DNA of 64,000 bases from Paenibacillus eucommiae (GCF_017874215.1 NZ_JAGGLB010000018.1:62001-126000); one strand, 5' to 3'. Positions 34,329-43,276 are shown, counted from the first letter of the stretch. Notes: generated by a model from the letters alone, not told the origin. Program-made: numbers and translations.

Positions 34329-35750
34329 TCAACTATGATTGTTCCTTACAGCGCTGTCAAAGCGTTCGCGCCGGGGATCCGCAAGCCATTCCTCCCAAGT
34401 TATACCCACAGAGGCCAGGATCTCCTCAATCCGCCTGCGAAAGGGAAGGCCCGCTTCCTGCAGCTGTACCTGCATCGGATCCTCTCGTCCATCAAGCTTT
34501 GCTGCGACCCATTCCTTCAACTGCCGCTCAAAGCTTGCAGTGAGCTCCGGCAGTTCGTTCGCCAAATTGACGGTTTCCTCCGGATCGGTTTCCAGATCAT
34601 ACAGCTCACAGTCAGGCCGGGTAAAAGGACCAGAATCATAGGTGTGAATATATTTGTAACGCTCCGTCCGAATCCCCCGTGATGCCTGCCAAGCACATTC
34701 ACTAAGGTATATCGTCTCATGCGTATGATCCGCAGTACCTTGAATCGTTGGCCACAAACTGAAACCATCCAAGCCTGCAGGGTCTTCCAGCTTGGAAAGA
34801 TCAATACCTTCCGGCGCTTCCTGGCGAACCGCTTCCAGAATAGTGGGCAGCAGATCGACCTGCTGCACAAGCCCTTGCACCCGTCTCCCGGCTGACATCC
34901 GGCCTGGCCAGCGCATGATGATAGGGACATGAACGGTCGGCTCATACAGCCCGCAATGATCCCAATAAATGTCATGCTCAGTCAGACTTTCACCATGATC
35001 GCCAAAAAGGATAACCAGTGTCTCCTCACGGATACCGATTTGCTCCAGATGCTCATCAAGCTCCTGAAGCCGATCGTCTAAATAGCGAATTTCAGCATCG
35101 TAAAGCGCATCATAATAAGCACTGTCCGTAACTCCCTCAACCAAATCATAATGATGGTGCTTGAAGAAGGGGTATGCCAAATGATTATAAGCAGCCTCCA
35201 TACTTGTATGGCGGGAATCATAAGGGTCACGGCCGCTTTCGTAAAATCGCGAAACATAATCCTCTGGAGGCAGGTAAGGAGTGTGGGTATCCCAATAATG
35301 CAGAAATAAGAAAAAATTCTCGTCCTTATGCTCTTTCAACCAGGGCATAGCCAGATCATTGACAGTACGCCCGTCTATCCATCGTTTTTCTCCAGAGCTG
35401 TTCATATAATAGCGGTACCCTCTGGCGAACCATTCTTTCAATTGGTATAAATTGTCCACAGCTGCTGTAGTAAAGCCCGCCTTGCGCAGCATAGTAGGAA
35501 GCCAGGCCGTCGTTTTGGGCAAATGTGTAAGGCCAGAGCCATGTGATACAATCCCCGTAGACAATCCAATTTTTCCTGTAAAAATACCGGTATGCGCTAC
35601 CTCTGTTGGAATATCTGCTGCGTAAGCTTTCTCAAAAGTCACTCCCTGTTCGGCGATCCGATCCAAATAAGGGCTTGTAGGTTTTCCATAGCCATAACCG
35701 CTTAACCGTGAAGCCCTTAAAGTGTCGAGTGAAATCAGAATGATCTTCAT
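34329..35750 (-). CDS. Sulfatase-fold hydrolase 1, Thr in place of formylglycine Cys
   Basis: 473 residues of the alkaline phosphatase superfamily. Metal ligands are visible: LISLDTLR (Asp9) and FGDHGESL, with DHCGLYEP downstream. In true sulfatases the nucleophile motif is [CS]-x-P-x-R before LLTG; here the aligned segment is T49-E-V-A-H before FTG. It therefore cannot make formylglycine, and Thr49 is the likely nucleophile, as in phosphodiesterases, phosphonate hydrolases and phosphoglycerol transferases. Cytosolic (no signal). Its ATG follows the cysC stop directly (TAGATG). Last gene of the operon. Pipelines would call it sulfatase; a phosphate- or phosphoramidate-type ester is my inference. 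Confidence 0.8.
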   Translation of the reverse strand: MKIILISLDTLRASRLSGYGYGKPTSPYLDRIAEQGVTFEKAYAADIPTEVAHTGIFTGKIGLSTGIVSHGSGLTHLPKTTAWLPTMLRKAGFTTAAVDNLYQLKEWFARGYRYYMNSSGEKRWIDGRTVNDLAMPWLKEHKDENFFLFLHYWDTHTPYLPPEDYVSRFYESGRDPYDSRHTSMEAAYNHLAYPFFKHHHYDLVEGVTDSAYYDALYDAEIRYLDDRLQELDEHLEQIGIREETLVILFGDHGESLTEHDIYWDHCGLYEPTVHVPIIMRWPGRMSAGRRVQGLVQQVDLLPTILEAVRQEAPEGIDLSKLEDPAGLDGFSLWPTIQGTADHTHETIYLSECAWQASRGIRTERYKYIHTYDSGPFTRPDCELYDLETDPEETVNLANELPELTASFERQLKEWVAAKLDGREDPMQVQLQEAGLPFRRRIEEILASVGITWEEWLADPRRERFDSAVRNNHS

Positions 35751-36347
35751 CTAGTATCCTCCCGTGAAGCCACTTTCGTCAAGACGTCCGGCCGCAGCTT
35801 GATCGAGCCAGCTCAGGACCGCCTCCGTATTTTGTTCCAGCGGGAATGAGGTGGTGCAGAGTGTAATTTCCGGCTGCAGAGGCTCCTCGTAAGGATCAGA
35901 AACGCCAGTAAATCTGGCTACCTCGCCTCTTCTTGCTTTGGCATAAAGCCCCTTCACATCTCTTCTTTCGCATTCCTCAAGCGAGCATTTCACGTAAATC
36001 TCCACAAATCCGGCTACCTCGCCGCGCACATAATCCCGCATTTCACGGTAGGGGGTAATCGCCGATACGAGCACGATAACCCCGTTTCGGGAAAGCAGCT
36101 TGGCGACATAAGCAATCCGTTTAATATTTTCGAACCGTTCTTCGCGGCTAAAGCCCAGCCCTTTACAAATCGTTTCCCGCAATACATCGCCATCCAGCAA
36201 TTCAACTGCGCAGCCCCGTTCCCGCAGCTGTGCCTCCACTGCTTGAGCCGTCGTTGTCTTGCCAGCTCCGGATAATCCGGTAAACCAAAGCACTGCTCCT
36301 GCCTGTTGTTTCTTGCTCTTGGTTGTTGCATTCGCTTCCTGTATCAT
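35751..36347 (-). CDS. cysC: Adenylylsulfate kinase-like protein (CysC family)
   Basis: 198 residues. Walker A GLSGAGKTT, then LLDGDVLRETICKGLGFS, VSAITPYREMRD and GLYAKARRGEVARFTGVSDPYEEP follow the APS kinase order. Departures from the classic enzyme include DGDVLRE for DGDNVRH and SAITPYREMRD for AFISPFRADRD. The family phosphorylates APS to PAPS. A Campylobacter capsule homologue, Cj1415, instead phosphorylates CDP-phosphoramidate, as I recall. No ATP sulfurylase, PAPS reductase or sulfotransferase is in the window. It sits between an oxidoreductase (5 bp) and hydrolase 1 (0 bp), so it shares their pathway. Confidence 0.82.
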   Translation of the reverse strand: MIQEANATTKSKKQQAGAVLWFTGLSGAGKTTTAQAVEAQLRERGCAVELLDGDVLRETICKGLGFSREERFENIKRIAYVAKLLSRNGVIVLVSAITPYREMRDYVRGEVAGFVEIYVKCSLEECERRDVKGLYAKARRGEVARFTGVSDPYEEPLQPEITLCTTSFPLEQNTEAVLSWLDQAAAGRLDESGFTGGY

Positions 36348-36352
36348 CGGTT

Positions 36353-37348
36353 CTAAATAACCTCCACTGGCTCTCCGCCAAGCTGATGTGAACGGATTGC
36401 AGCTTCTATAACCTCTTGTGCGGCAAGTGCATCTGCACCAGACGCTTCTATATCGGCTGGAGCCGTACCCGCTTCTATTTGTTCAATAAATCTGCCAATC
36501 CGCTGCCGGAACGTATCGTTAAAGCCCTCCATGCCTCCAAACAATGGATTCCTGTAGACCTGAAGATCATCCGATTTGTGAGGAAAAAAGGTCATGCTTT
36601 CATATACATTATCAATGACGATGCGTCCCGTATGCCCGGCTACCTCGCAGTATTCGATCGGATGACGCATCGACATATCATAGCTTCCTGTCAAATGTCC
36701 CACAGCACCAGAGGCAAACTCCATATTGACCGAAACCGTAGACCAGGAGCTGCGTCCAGGCGCTTTAGTCATGAAGGACTGCACACGCCTGATATCACCG
36801 CCAAAGTAACGCATGACATCGATCGAATGAGGGTGCAGCGCCCGCATATGAAGCCATTCGCTTTCCTCAGACGGATTATCAATAGTCAGCCGCATATTAA
36901 TAAAAAGCAGCTCCCCAAGCTCACCTTCAGCCACCAGCTTCTTTGCACGATACGCAGCTGGTGTGAAGCGGTGGTTCAGATTGCAAGCAAGCCGCACATT
37001 TCTCTCCCGAGCTGATGAGACCATCTGCCTGGCCTCCTGAATCGAGTTCGAGATTGGCTTCTCTACAAACACATCCTTACCCGCTTCAATCGCTGTCATA
37101 ACAGGCTGAAAGTGATGGCTGCCTTTCTCCACTCCAGCAGTTGCAACAACGATAACATCTATAGCTTCCTTGTCCAGCAGTATACGAAGATCCGTATAAG
37201 CTGGCACCCCGAACTCAAGACCTACCGCAGCAGCGCGATCTCCCATAAGATCGCACACAGCTGCAAGCTCAGTTTGCGGATGCTTCCGGTAGGTCTGGCA
37301 ATGAATTTTCCCGATATGATTCACACCCACAACGGCTACTTTGATCAT
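36353..37348 (-). CDS. Gfo/Idh/MocA family oxidoreductase (operon copy 1)
   Basis: 331 residues. Rossmann fold VAVVGVNHIGKIHCQTY, VFVEKPISNS (EKP lysine), NLNHRFTPAAYRAK and the catalytic-region ALHPHSIDVMRYFGG. The start at 37348 has AAGGAAGG. The reading to 37480 is an extension without a site. Closest in the window to the gene at 39754-40860: both share N-x-N-H-x-FTPPA/FTPAA and MRYF-GDI motifs and may have arisen by duplication. It probably oxidises a sugar derivative with NAD(P). Confidence 0.87.
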   Translation of the reverse strand: MIKVAVVGVNHIGKIHCQTYRKHPQTELAAVCDLMGDRAAAVGLEFGVPAYTDLRILLDKEAIDVIVVATAGVEKGSHHFQPVMTAIEAGKDVFVEKPISNSIQEARQMVSSARERNVRLACNLNHRFTPAAYRAKKLVAEGELGELLFINMRLTIDNPSEESEWLHMRALHPHSIDVMRYFGGDIRRVQSFMTKAPGRSSWSTVSVNMEFASGAVGHLTGSYDMSMRHPIEYCEVAGHTGRIVIDNVYESMTFFPHKSDDLQVYRNPLFGGMEGFNDTFRQRIGRFIEQIEAGTAPADIEASGADALAAQEVIEAAIRSHQLGGEPVEVI

Positions 37349-37382
37349 CGGTAACCTTCCTTTCTCACTGTCCAGCCGGCTT

Positions 37383-38762
37383 CTATTTCTTCTCCTGCAA
37401 GGAACGCGCATTGCCAATGGAACCAATATGCAGTGCCTCGTAAATCTCCTTCGAGGAGGTGAAGTTTTTGTTTTTACCATGCCAGTTCAAATTTGTGTAG
37501 ATCGGGTTGCGGCGCTTGGTCAGCTTCTCCCGCTTGGCGATATGAGCGAGCATCCTTTTTTCCAGTAAAGCAACAACGTCTGGTTCCTGCTCCGCCAAAT
37601 TAACATTTTCCTCCGGATCCTGTATTAAATTATACAGCTCTACCTCCGGTTTGTCGTGAAAATCGGGCTCCAGCGCAAGAATTAGCTTCCACTCCGGTGT
37701 CCGCCAGCCATGCTTGCGCATCCAGGTGCATTCCGAAATATAAAATTCGCTGACACGTGTAGTTTTCTTTCCATTCATCGGTCCGGTCAGGGAACGGCCG
37801 TCAAATTTGATGCCACTTTTGATACCAAGCAGGTCGAGAACAGTAGGCATAATATCCTGAATCAGAGAAACATCGGAATTACGCGTTCCGGCAGGTACTT
37901 TCCCTGGGTACTTGATAATTAACGGCACAACTAATGTACAATCATACAACCCATGATGGTCAAAATAACAATCGTGCTCGTATAGCGTCTCGCCATGGTC
38001 GGATGTGATCACAATTAACGTATCCTCTTCCAGACCGAGCGCCTCAACCTTCGCAAAAATGCTCTGAATACAAGCATCCATATACGCTATTGAACCATCG
38101 TATTGAGCGTTAACATATTCATAGTCAGTAACTCCTTCGGGAATCCATGACTTGAAATAATCAGCAAACGGCTTAAAGTTATACACAGGCTCCATCGAAG
38201 AATTAGCCGGATCCAGCTCATCACTTCCATAAAACATCCGATCATACGGCTGTGGCGGTAAATAAGGGGAGTGCGGATCCATATGGCGCATAAAGAGAAA
38301 AAACGGCTTATCTTCAGCTGCCAGACGTTCTAGCTCAGGTATGGCCGTTTCATTCAAGTTCTGTGCTTTCGGAGCGCGTCCCGATTCATCCGGGAGCCAA
38401 GACTGGTAGTCCAGATAAGTTTGGAAGCCCCTCGACGACGGATTTCCAGTAAAACCGATACAGGTTGTGTTATAGCCCTGCTCGCCAAGCACCTCGGCAA
38501 GTGTCTGCAGATGATCGCCCATAGGCCCTTCATGACGCAGCGCTACTACGTCTGTACCGAAAACATCCATCCCCGTAAGCATCGCCGCATAAGCGGGTGT
38601 AGTCGGAATGCTGGGACTGAAATGCTGCTCGAACAAAACACCCTCGGCTGCCAGCTTATCCATATGCGGAGTTGTCAGCTTGGAATAGCCGTATGAACTC
38701 ATATGATCCCTGCGTAAACTATCGATACCAAAAAAGATAACATTAGATTTTTTGCGTGCCAT
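37383..38762 (-). CDS. Sulfatase-fold hydrolase 2, Thr in place of formylglycine Cys
   Basis: 459 residues, related to hydrolase 1 (GIDSLRRDHMSSYGY, TSDHGETLYEHDCYFDHHGLY). The nucleophile region reads T54-T-P-A-Y-A-A-M-L-T-G, aligning Thr54 with the Cys of CxPxR, and Tyr58 replaces the conserved Arg. The same reasoning as for hydrolase 1 applies. A strong AAGGAGG precedes the ATG. It is 34-36 bp from both neighbours. The presence of two such enzymes suggests sequential or alternative substrates. Confidence 0.8.
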   Translation of the reverse strand: MARKKSNVIFFGIDSLRRDHMSSYGYSKLTTPHMDKLAAEGVLFEQHFSPSIPTTPAYAAMLTGMDVFGTDVVALRHEGPMGDHLQTLAEVLGEQGYNTTCIGFTGNPSSRGFQTYLDYQSWLPDESGRAPKAQNLNETAIPELERLAAEDKPFFLFMRHMDPHSPYLPPQPYDRMFYGSDELDPANSSMEPVYNFKPFADYFKSWIPEGVTDYEYVNAQYDGSIAYMDACIQSIFAKVEALGLEEDTLIVITSDHGETLYEHDCYFDHHGLYDCTLVVPLIIKYPGKVPAGTRNSDVSLIQDIMPTVLDLLGIKSGIKFDGRSLTGPMNGKKTTRVSEFYISECTWMRKHGWRTPEWKLILALEPDFHDKPEVELYNLIQDPEENVNLAEQEPDVVALLEKRMLAHIAKREKLTKRRNPIYTNLNWHGKNKNFTSSKEIYEALHIGSIGNARSLQEKK

Positions 38763-38798
38763 GTAGGTTTCCTCCTTAGATTATGCCGATTTGGCCGG

Positions 38799-39644
38799 CT
38801 ATAGCTTTGCACTTGTAAGGCTGATTTCGGCTGCCTTTTCCTTCACGGAATTTATTCTTTTCAGACAGGCATTCAGATAGCCGTAAGATTCTGCTGCCAC
38901 AATCGATACCTGATCAAGTGAATGCCCAGGACCCGCTCCAATCACTTCAAGCACTACCGGTCCGCTGTAGCCGCCATCAACCATAGCTTTGCAGTATTCG
39001 AATAAATCGATATCGCCGCGTCCACAGGCCTGCAGCCCGATCGGCCCAGGTCCCTGCGCCCTGCCTTTGCAATCGCGGATATGAACATGCTTAACCCTGC
39101 TAAGCACAGCGGGGAGCGCTTCCTCTGCATTCTCGCCAGCACGGTGGATATGGCTTGGGTCCATATCGATACCGAATGCTTGCGAGGTGATTTCTTGCAT
39201 CGCTCGCAATGTCGAAGGCGTATGATAGATAGAGCTGCCCACATGTGCTTTGACACACAAGGTGATTCCGTAGGAGGCAGCCCTCTCTGCCATTTTGGCT
39301 AAAGATTCGATCGAAGCCTGCAGGTCTTCTTCAGAGTCCGACTTTCCGCCAGGACCCACGTTTACGATCGGGATCCCGATTTCTGCAGCCGCTTCAAAAG
39401 CAGGCAGCAGCCGTTCTTCACTTAACGATGCAACCTCTGTGGATAAAAACTCCAGGCCATTTTCACTTACGATGCTTTGAAGCTCATTTTTTTGCTCTTT
39501 CCAGCGTCTCAGGTCAAGATGCTCACACATGCCTTGAATCGCCGCGATTTCCACACCATCATACCCGCAAAGTGCTATTTGCTTGGCCGCAGTGGCAAAA
39601 TCAAACTCTTTAAATAGGACAGAATTAACGCCTAACTTAATCAT
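38799..39644 (-). CDS. Sugar phosphate isomerase/epimerase (xylose isomerase-like TIM barrel)
   Basis: 281 residues from ATG 39644 (GGAGGGG 9 nt upstream). AP-endonuclease-2/xylose-isomerase-like barrel: KLGVNSVLF..., GYDGVEIA, NVGPGG, IDMDPSHIHRAG (metal Asp/His), VKHVHIRDCKG and VVLEVIG (metal Glu). The family isomerises or epimerises keto-sugars or dehydrates inosose. Together with Gfo/Idh enzymes it suggests a 3-keto-sugar or cyclitol route. Substrate unknown. Confidence 0.85.
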   Translation of the reverse strand: MIKLGVNSVLFKEFDFATAAKQIALCGYDGVEIAAIQGMCEHLDLRRWKEQKNELQSIVSENGLEFLSTEVASLSEERLLPAFEAAAEIGIPIVNVGPGGKSDSEEDLQASIESLAKMAERAASYGITLCVKAHVGSSIYHTPSTLRAMQEITSQAFGIDMDPSHIHRAGENAEEALPAVLSRVKHVHIRDCKGRAQGPGPIGLQACGRGDIDLFEYCKAMVDGGYSGPVVLEVIGAGPGHSLDQVSIVAAESYGYLNACLKRINSVKEKAAEISLTSAKL

Positions 39645-39667
39645 CAGTTTTTTCCCCTCCAATAATG

Positions 39668-39745
39668 GAAATCGAAATAGAAATCGAATATTTTAAATCA
39701 AATAATTCAGATCAAGTTAATTCAAATCAAATAATTCAAATCAAA
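39668..39745. repeat. AT-rich short direct repeats
   Basis: A tract of imperfect TTCAAATCAAATAA and GAAATAGAAATCGAA units in the 109-bp gap between the epimerase and the next oxidoreductase. No hairpin with a T-run is seen, so the operon probably reads through. Confidence 0.5.
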
Positions 39746-39753
39746 TTTCTTGT

Positions 39754-40860
39754 TTATTTCATCGCAAGCGGATCGCCATGCAGTGGCGGAAGTGCATGCG
39801 GCCTGACAACTTCGCCGCCTCGTTCGTAGGATTCGATAACCGCAAATGTATATTCCAGTACGGCTAGTGCATCCCGTCCGTTAGCCCGCAGCTGCTCGCG
39901 AGGAACTCCATTTTCAATATCCTCCAGAAAAGCATGCAGACGGTTGTTGAATGTTTGATCGAAATCATTTGTTCCAAAATCAGTAACTTCAGGCTCAGGC
40001 TGGACACTGATCGCAGGAATACCTTTGGCCGCTTTCCAATAGGACACCTTTTCTACGCAATTCTCGATAGTGAAGGTCCCTTTGGTGCCTGCCATTTCAA
40101 AGCTCCACCAGCCGCCAAGACCATAAACAGCGTCACCTCTTTGGCTTAGCAAATAACCGACTCCGCCGTTAGCGAATTTAACATGAATGCTGTTGATTGA
40201 AACCATAACATCGCCTGCACTGCGCCGGAAACCAGGACGGTCCGAAAATGTTTGTACATGCGTAATATCACCGCAGAAGTAACGCATAACGCTGAATGGA
40301 TGGGTCAAGAAAGCTTTCATATGGAAATAAGGATGACCCTTCACTTTTGGCGAGCCAGCAGGGGCATAATTCTCTTCGCCGCCATTAAAGCCCATTTTGT
40401 GCAGGCAGTAAACCAGCTCTCCAACCTCTCCGTTATCCACATACTGTTTGGCCTTATCAGCAGGAGGGGTGAAATAGTGATTCAAATTGCAGCCCAGGTA
40501 CACCTTCTTTTTCTCTGCAAAAGCAACTAGCTCCCTCGCTTCATGAATATCATGACCAAGCGGCTTCTCTACAAGGACATGCTTCCCATAGCCAATCGCC
40601 TGCATAGCCGGTTCGAAGTGCCAGCTGCCATTATCGATTCCGCCTGTTGTGATGTCCACCACCTGCAGATCTGGCTCACCTTCGATCATTTCAGCAACAC
40701 TGTAGTACGCTTTAACCCCGTATTTCGCAGCGGCTTCATCGGCTCTTTCTTTTACGACATCACATACAGCTACCAGATCCGCCAGCTCCTCATTCTGATA
40801 GCAGCGGGCATGATGATTACCGATCCCATTTAAACCTACGATCCCAATTTTAAGCGCCAT
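39754..40860 (-). CDS. Gfo/Idh/MocA family oxidoreductase (operon copy 2)
   Basis: 368 residues. IGIVGLNGIGNHHARCY (Rossmann), VLVEKPLGHD, CNLNHYFTPPADKAK and HPFSVMRYFCGDITHVQ. GGVGYLLSQRGDAVYGLGGWWSFEMAG lies in the C-terminal sheet. AAGGA lies 12 nt before ATG. It follows the third oxidoreductase after a 142-bp spacer. The substrate is unknown but probably a sugar related to those of its neighbours. Confidence 0.88.
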   Translation of the reverse strand: MALKIGIVGLNGIGNHHARCYQNEELADLVAVCDVVKERADEAAAKYGVKAYYSVAEMIEGEPDLQVVDITTGGIDNGSWHFEPAMQAIGYGKHVLVEKPLGHDIHEARELVAFAEKKKVYLGCNLNHYFTPPADKAKQYVDNGEVGELVYCLHKMGFNGGEENYAPAGSPKVKGHPYFHMKAFLTHPFSVMRYFCGDITHVQTFSDRPGFRRSAGDVMVSINSIHVKFANGGVGYLLSQRGDAVYGLGGWWSFEMAGTKGTFTIENCVEKVSYWKAAKGIPAISVQPEPEVTDFGTNDFDQTFNNRLHAFLEDIENGVPREQLRANGRDALAVLEYTFAVIESYERGGEVVRPHALPPLHGDPLAMK

Positions 40861-41002
40861 AATGTATCCCGGTCCTTACACCTACACTTACCAAGCACCG
40901 GAATGTTCACCTTCCTTTCATTAATTGAAATGTATGCAGCTTTGAAATTTATCTATTCAACAAATACCCTACATCCCGGTACATCCCGGCTAAATCTTTA
41001 GC

Positions 41003-42070
41003 CTATATCCCGAATATGGCGGGGTCATCTAACGAAACACGGCGGCCTTCCCTTGCCGATACATAACTCGCCAGCACCATACGGAGGGAAGTCCGTCCTT
41101 CCTCTGCCGTAGCGATTGGCCCAGCTTCACCATGCAGAAAATCTGCCAATGGCTTCGCCAGTCCGCGGATACGGAAGCTGTGATTTGGCGGACTTTCGAT
41201 ATCGCTGGACTCCCAGCTCCCGCTTGCCGATGTAAACCACTTAAGCCCTTGAGCTCCTTCCGCACGGGGAATGTTGCAGCTGACAGCATCCCCGAAATTC
41301 TGTACGATCGTTCCACGTTCACATATGATTTCCGTTGTATTCTCGCCAGCTGTGCAGGTAAATGAACAATTGACCTCGGCTATTGGGCCTTGTGAATATC
41401 TGAAAATGGCAATACCGTTATCCATTGGAATTCGCGGATTGTAGAGCGATTCCACTTCAGCTGTGACGCTCTGTGGTACCCCAAGCAGCCAATGAAGGAA
41501 GTCGATCGGATGGGCCGAATCGTCTGCCCACATGTCCCGATTGTGCTCGGGCTTTACATGCCAAGAGTCCGCGAAAGCAGGGTCCAAGGCAACGCCAAGT
41601 CCATGCCGGCGGCGGACCATAAATACCCGGCCCAGCTCGCCGCTGTCAAGCAGCTGCTTCATTTGCAGATTTTGCGGATCTACTCTCATCTGCCAGGCCA
41701 GGGTGAACGGAATCTGATGCCGGTTAACAGCAGCGACGATCCGGTCAGCCTCAGAAAGTGTCAATGCCATCGGCTTCTGCAGGATTACTCCTTTTCCACT
41801 AGCAGCAGCCAGTTCAACCAACTCCGCGTGCATGGAAGTTTCCGCAGCCACGACGACTGCCTGAATATCCTCACAGGCTAGCAGTTCCCTCAAATCTGAA
41901 TACGCTTTCAGCGAGAACGCCTGCCGGGCCTTTTCCAACCGTATTGCATCGTGGTCCCAGCCTGCAGCAACGGTTATCCCATATTCCGGATGCTTACTCC
42001 ACTCCTCACAGTAGGCATTTACATGCCCGTGCGCAAATCCTAATATGCCTATTCTCATTGTCGTTTTCAT
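41003..42070 (-). CDS. Gfo/Idh/MocA family oxidoreductase (operon copy 3, first gene)
   Basis: About 355 residues. IGILGFAHGHVNAYCEEW, VILQKPMALT (QKP instead of EKP), WADDSAHPIDFLHWLLG. ATG 42070 is 5 nt after AGGAG. The GTG at 42076 sits too close to it. It is more distant from the other two oxidoreductases than they are from each other. First gene of the leftward operon; a TATAAT on the minus strand at 42119-42124 without a good -35 suggests an activator-dependent promoter. Confidence 0.87.
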   Translation of the reverse strand: MKTTMRIGILGFAHGHVNAYCEEWSKHPEYGITVAAGWDHDAIRLEKARQAFSLKAYSDLRELLACEDIQAVVVAAETSMHAELVELAAASGKGVILQKPMALTLSEADRIVAAVNRHQIPFTLAWQMRVDPQNLQMKQLLDSGELGRVFMVRRRHGLGVALDPAFADSWHVKPEHNRDMWADDSAHPIDFLHWLLGVPQSVTAEVESLYNPRIPMDNGIAIFRYSQGPIAEVNCSFTCTAGENTTEIICERGTIVQNFGDAVSCNIPRAEGAQGLKWFTSASGSWESSDIESPPNHSFRIRGLAKPLADFLHGEAGPIATAEEGRTSLRMVLASYVSAREGRRVSLDDPAIFGI

Positions 42071-42244
42071 ATACACTCCTTTCAGCTGTCCCTCATTGCT
42101 TATTGGAATTATGATTTCATTATAGTTGAGTGCTCACCCTATTTCGCGGTCGATCGGGACAATTACATATGCGATCTGGACCATATTTTTGGAAAATGCC
42201 TAGCGGCGTCCTTTGATATGCTTGTTCCTAGTTTTGTGCGGAGT

Positions 42245-42367
42245 GAGGAAATGAACGATGGGTTCCACCGCTGTTAAAGATGGGTTCCCTGAATGTAGAC
42301 AACCAGCGGAAGGAACCCATCTTTAAATGCGGACGTTACCACTCTCCACCCCATCGTCCATTTCCTC
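42245..42367 (+). repeat. Long-hairpin repeat, copy E (covarying)
   Basis: 123 bp. The inner stem is TTAAAGATGGGTTCC/GGAACCCATCTTTAA, two base pairs different from all other copies but still fully paired. The outer arms GAGGAAATGAACGATGGG/CCCATCGTCCATTTCCTC also change together. The 5' flank from about 42198 and 3' flank to about 42430 follow the family. A stretch of short GAGGACGAGGACA and GGCATGGGCAT repeats fills 42,470-42,520. Confidence 0.85.
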
Positions 42368-42549
42368 TTTCAGCCTGCTCAGTAGGAACACTGCTACCTC
42401 AAACGGACTGCCAACTAGGATTTTTCCTCTTGGCAGAAGGAGATGGAGATTCCCCTTTCGGGGCGGAAAGGGCGAGGACGAGGACAAGGGCATGGGCATG
42501 GGCATAGGCAAGGCGCAAGAGTGGGCACGGAGGATGAAGGGCGGCTTCT

Positions 42550-42737
42550 TTAGCTATGTTTTTCATCGTTAAAACGCTGGATCGTCTCCATATACTTGAG
42601 TTAACAATGAAAAACATCGTTAAAACCCCCTTTTTTCAGCCCGAAGGAGCCTTCAGTCCTCACATAGCGATGAAAATCATCATTAAAATGCTGATCCACC
42701 TGAAAATCCTTGCGTTAACGATCAAAAACATCGTTAA
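42550..42737. repeat. Palindrome array of repeat copy E (four units)
   Basis: Units begin at 42550, 42601, 42664 and 42715 (spacing 51, 63, 51). Arms have single changes (TTAGCTATG, TTAACAATG, CATCATTAA, TTAACGATC), but each right arm remains recognisable. No coding is seen in 42,071-43,276. Confidence 0.85.
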
Positions 42738-42774
42738 CTCATCACCCCCTTCAGTGGCCGGGGGGGCTGCTGGG

Positions 42775-43093
42775 GCAATGTTGTCAGGTTAAGCAACTTC
42801 TCAGGCGATACGACGAGCAGCTCGAGCAATTGCACGCGGAGAGGGGACGGATTTCTAACGGACAATTTTGCACCTTAGACGCGTTTTTTTCATCCTTCGC
42901 CCATCCTAACGGACATCAGCGACTCTTAACACGCTCAACAGGGGGAAAATACGCTCCGTTAGGGCTGTAAGAGGCGCTAATGTCCGTTAGAATTCCAGCT
43001 GGGCTTTTGGGGGGCGCTAAGGAGCGCTGGTGTCCGTTACAGTTACTGGCTTCCCATTCGCGTCCGCTGCCCCTCGTTAACCTGACAACATTG
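42775..43093. mobile_element. ~318-bp inverted-repeat-bounded insertion in repeat copy E
   Basis: Perfect 17-bp terminal inverted repeats CAATGTTGTCAGGTTAA (42776-42792) and TTAACCTGACAACATTG (43077-43093). GGCTGCTGGG is present on both sides (42765-42774 and 43094-43103), a 10-bp target duplication. The interior has no gene but contains repeated TAACGGACA motifs (42,858, 42,909, inverted at 42,979 and 43,030). It lies in the G-rich tail of the composite repeat. Confidence 0.7.
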
Positions 43094-43141
43094 GGCTGCT
43101 GGGAGCGCCAGCCCTATCAGGGCATGCAAGCAATAATAATA

Positions 43142-43190
43142 TTGACAAAGGAAAAAATATTCATTATATTTTTATAAAAGAAAAAATATT
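43142..43190 (+). promoter_or_regulatory. Promoter and direct-repeat operator of the rpiR-murQ-nanE operon
   Basis: TTGACA (43142-43147), 17 bp, TATATT (43165-43170): near-consensus. GAAAAAATATT occurs twice, at 43151 and 43180, one between the boxes and one just after the -10. This is a natural site for autorepression by the RpiR-type regulator that follows. Confidence 0.6.
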
Positions 43191-43276
43191 TCTTCTTTCC
43201 ACTCAAAAAGGAGATGTTTTCTTTTTCAGACCGGAATACTAAGCACTATTCTATATAGGAACGAGGATCGCTATCA

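Noticed and set aside
34329..38762. Two true sulfatases acting on sulfated glycans
   Set aside because: The formylglycine Cys/Ser and the Arg of CxPxR are both replaced, and neither protein has an export signal.
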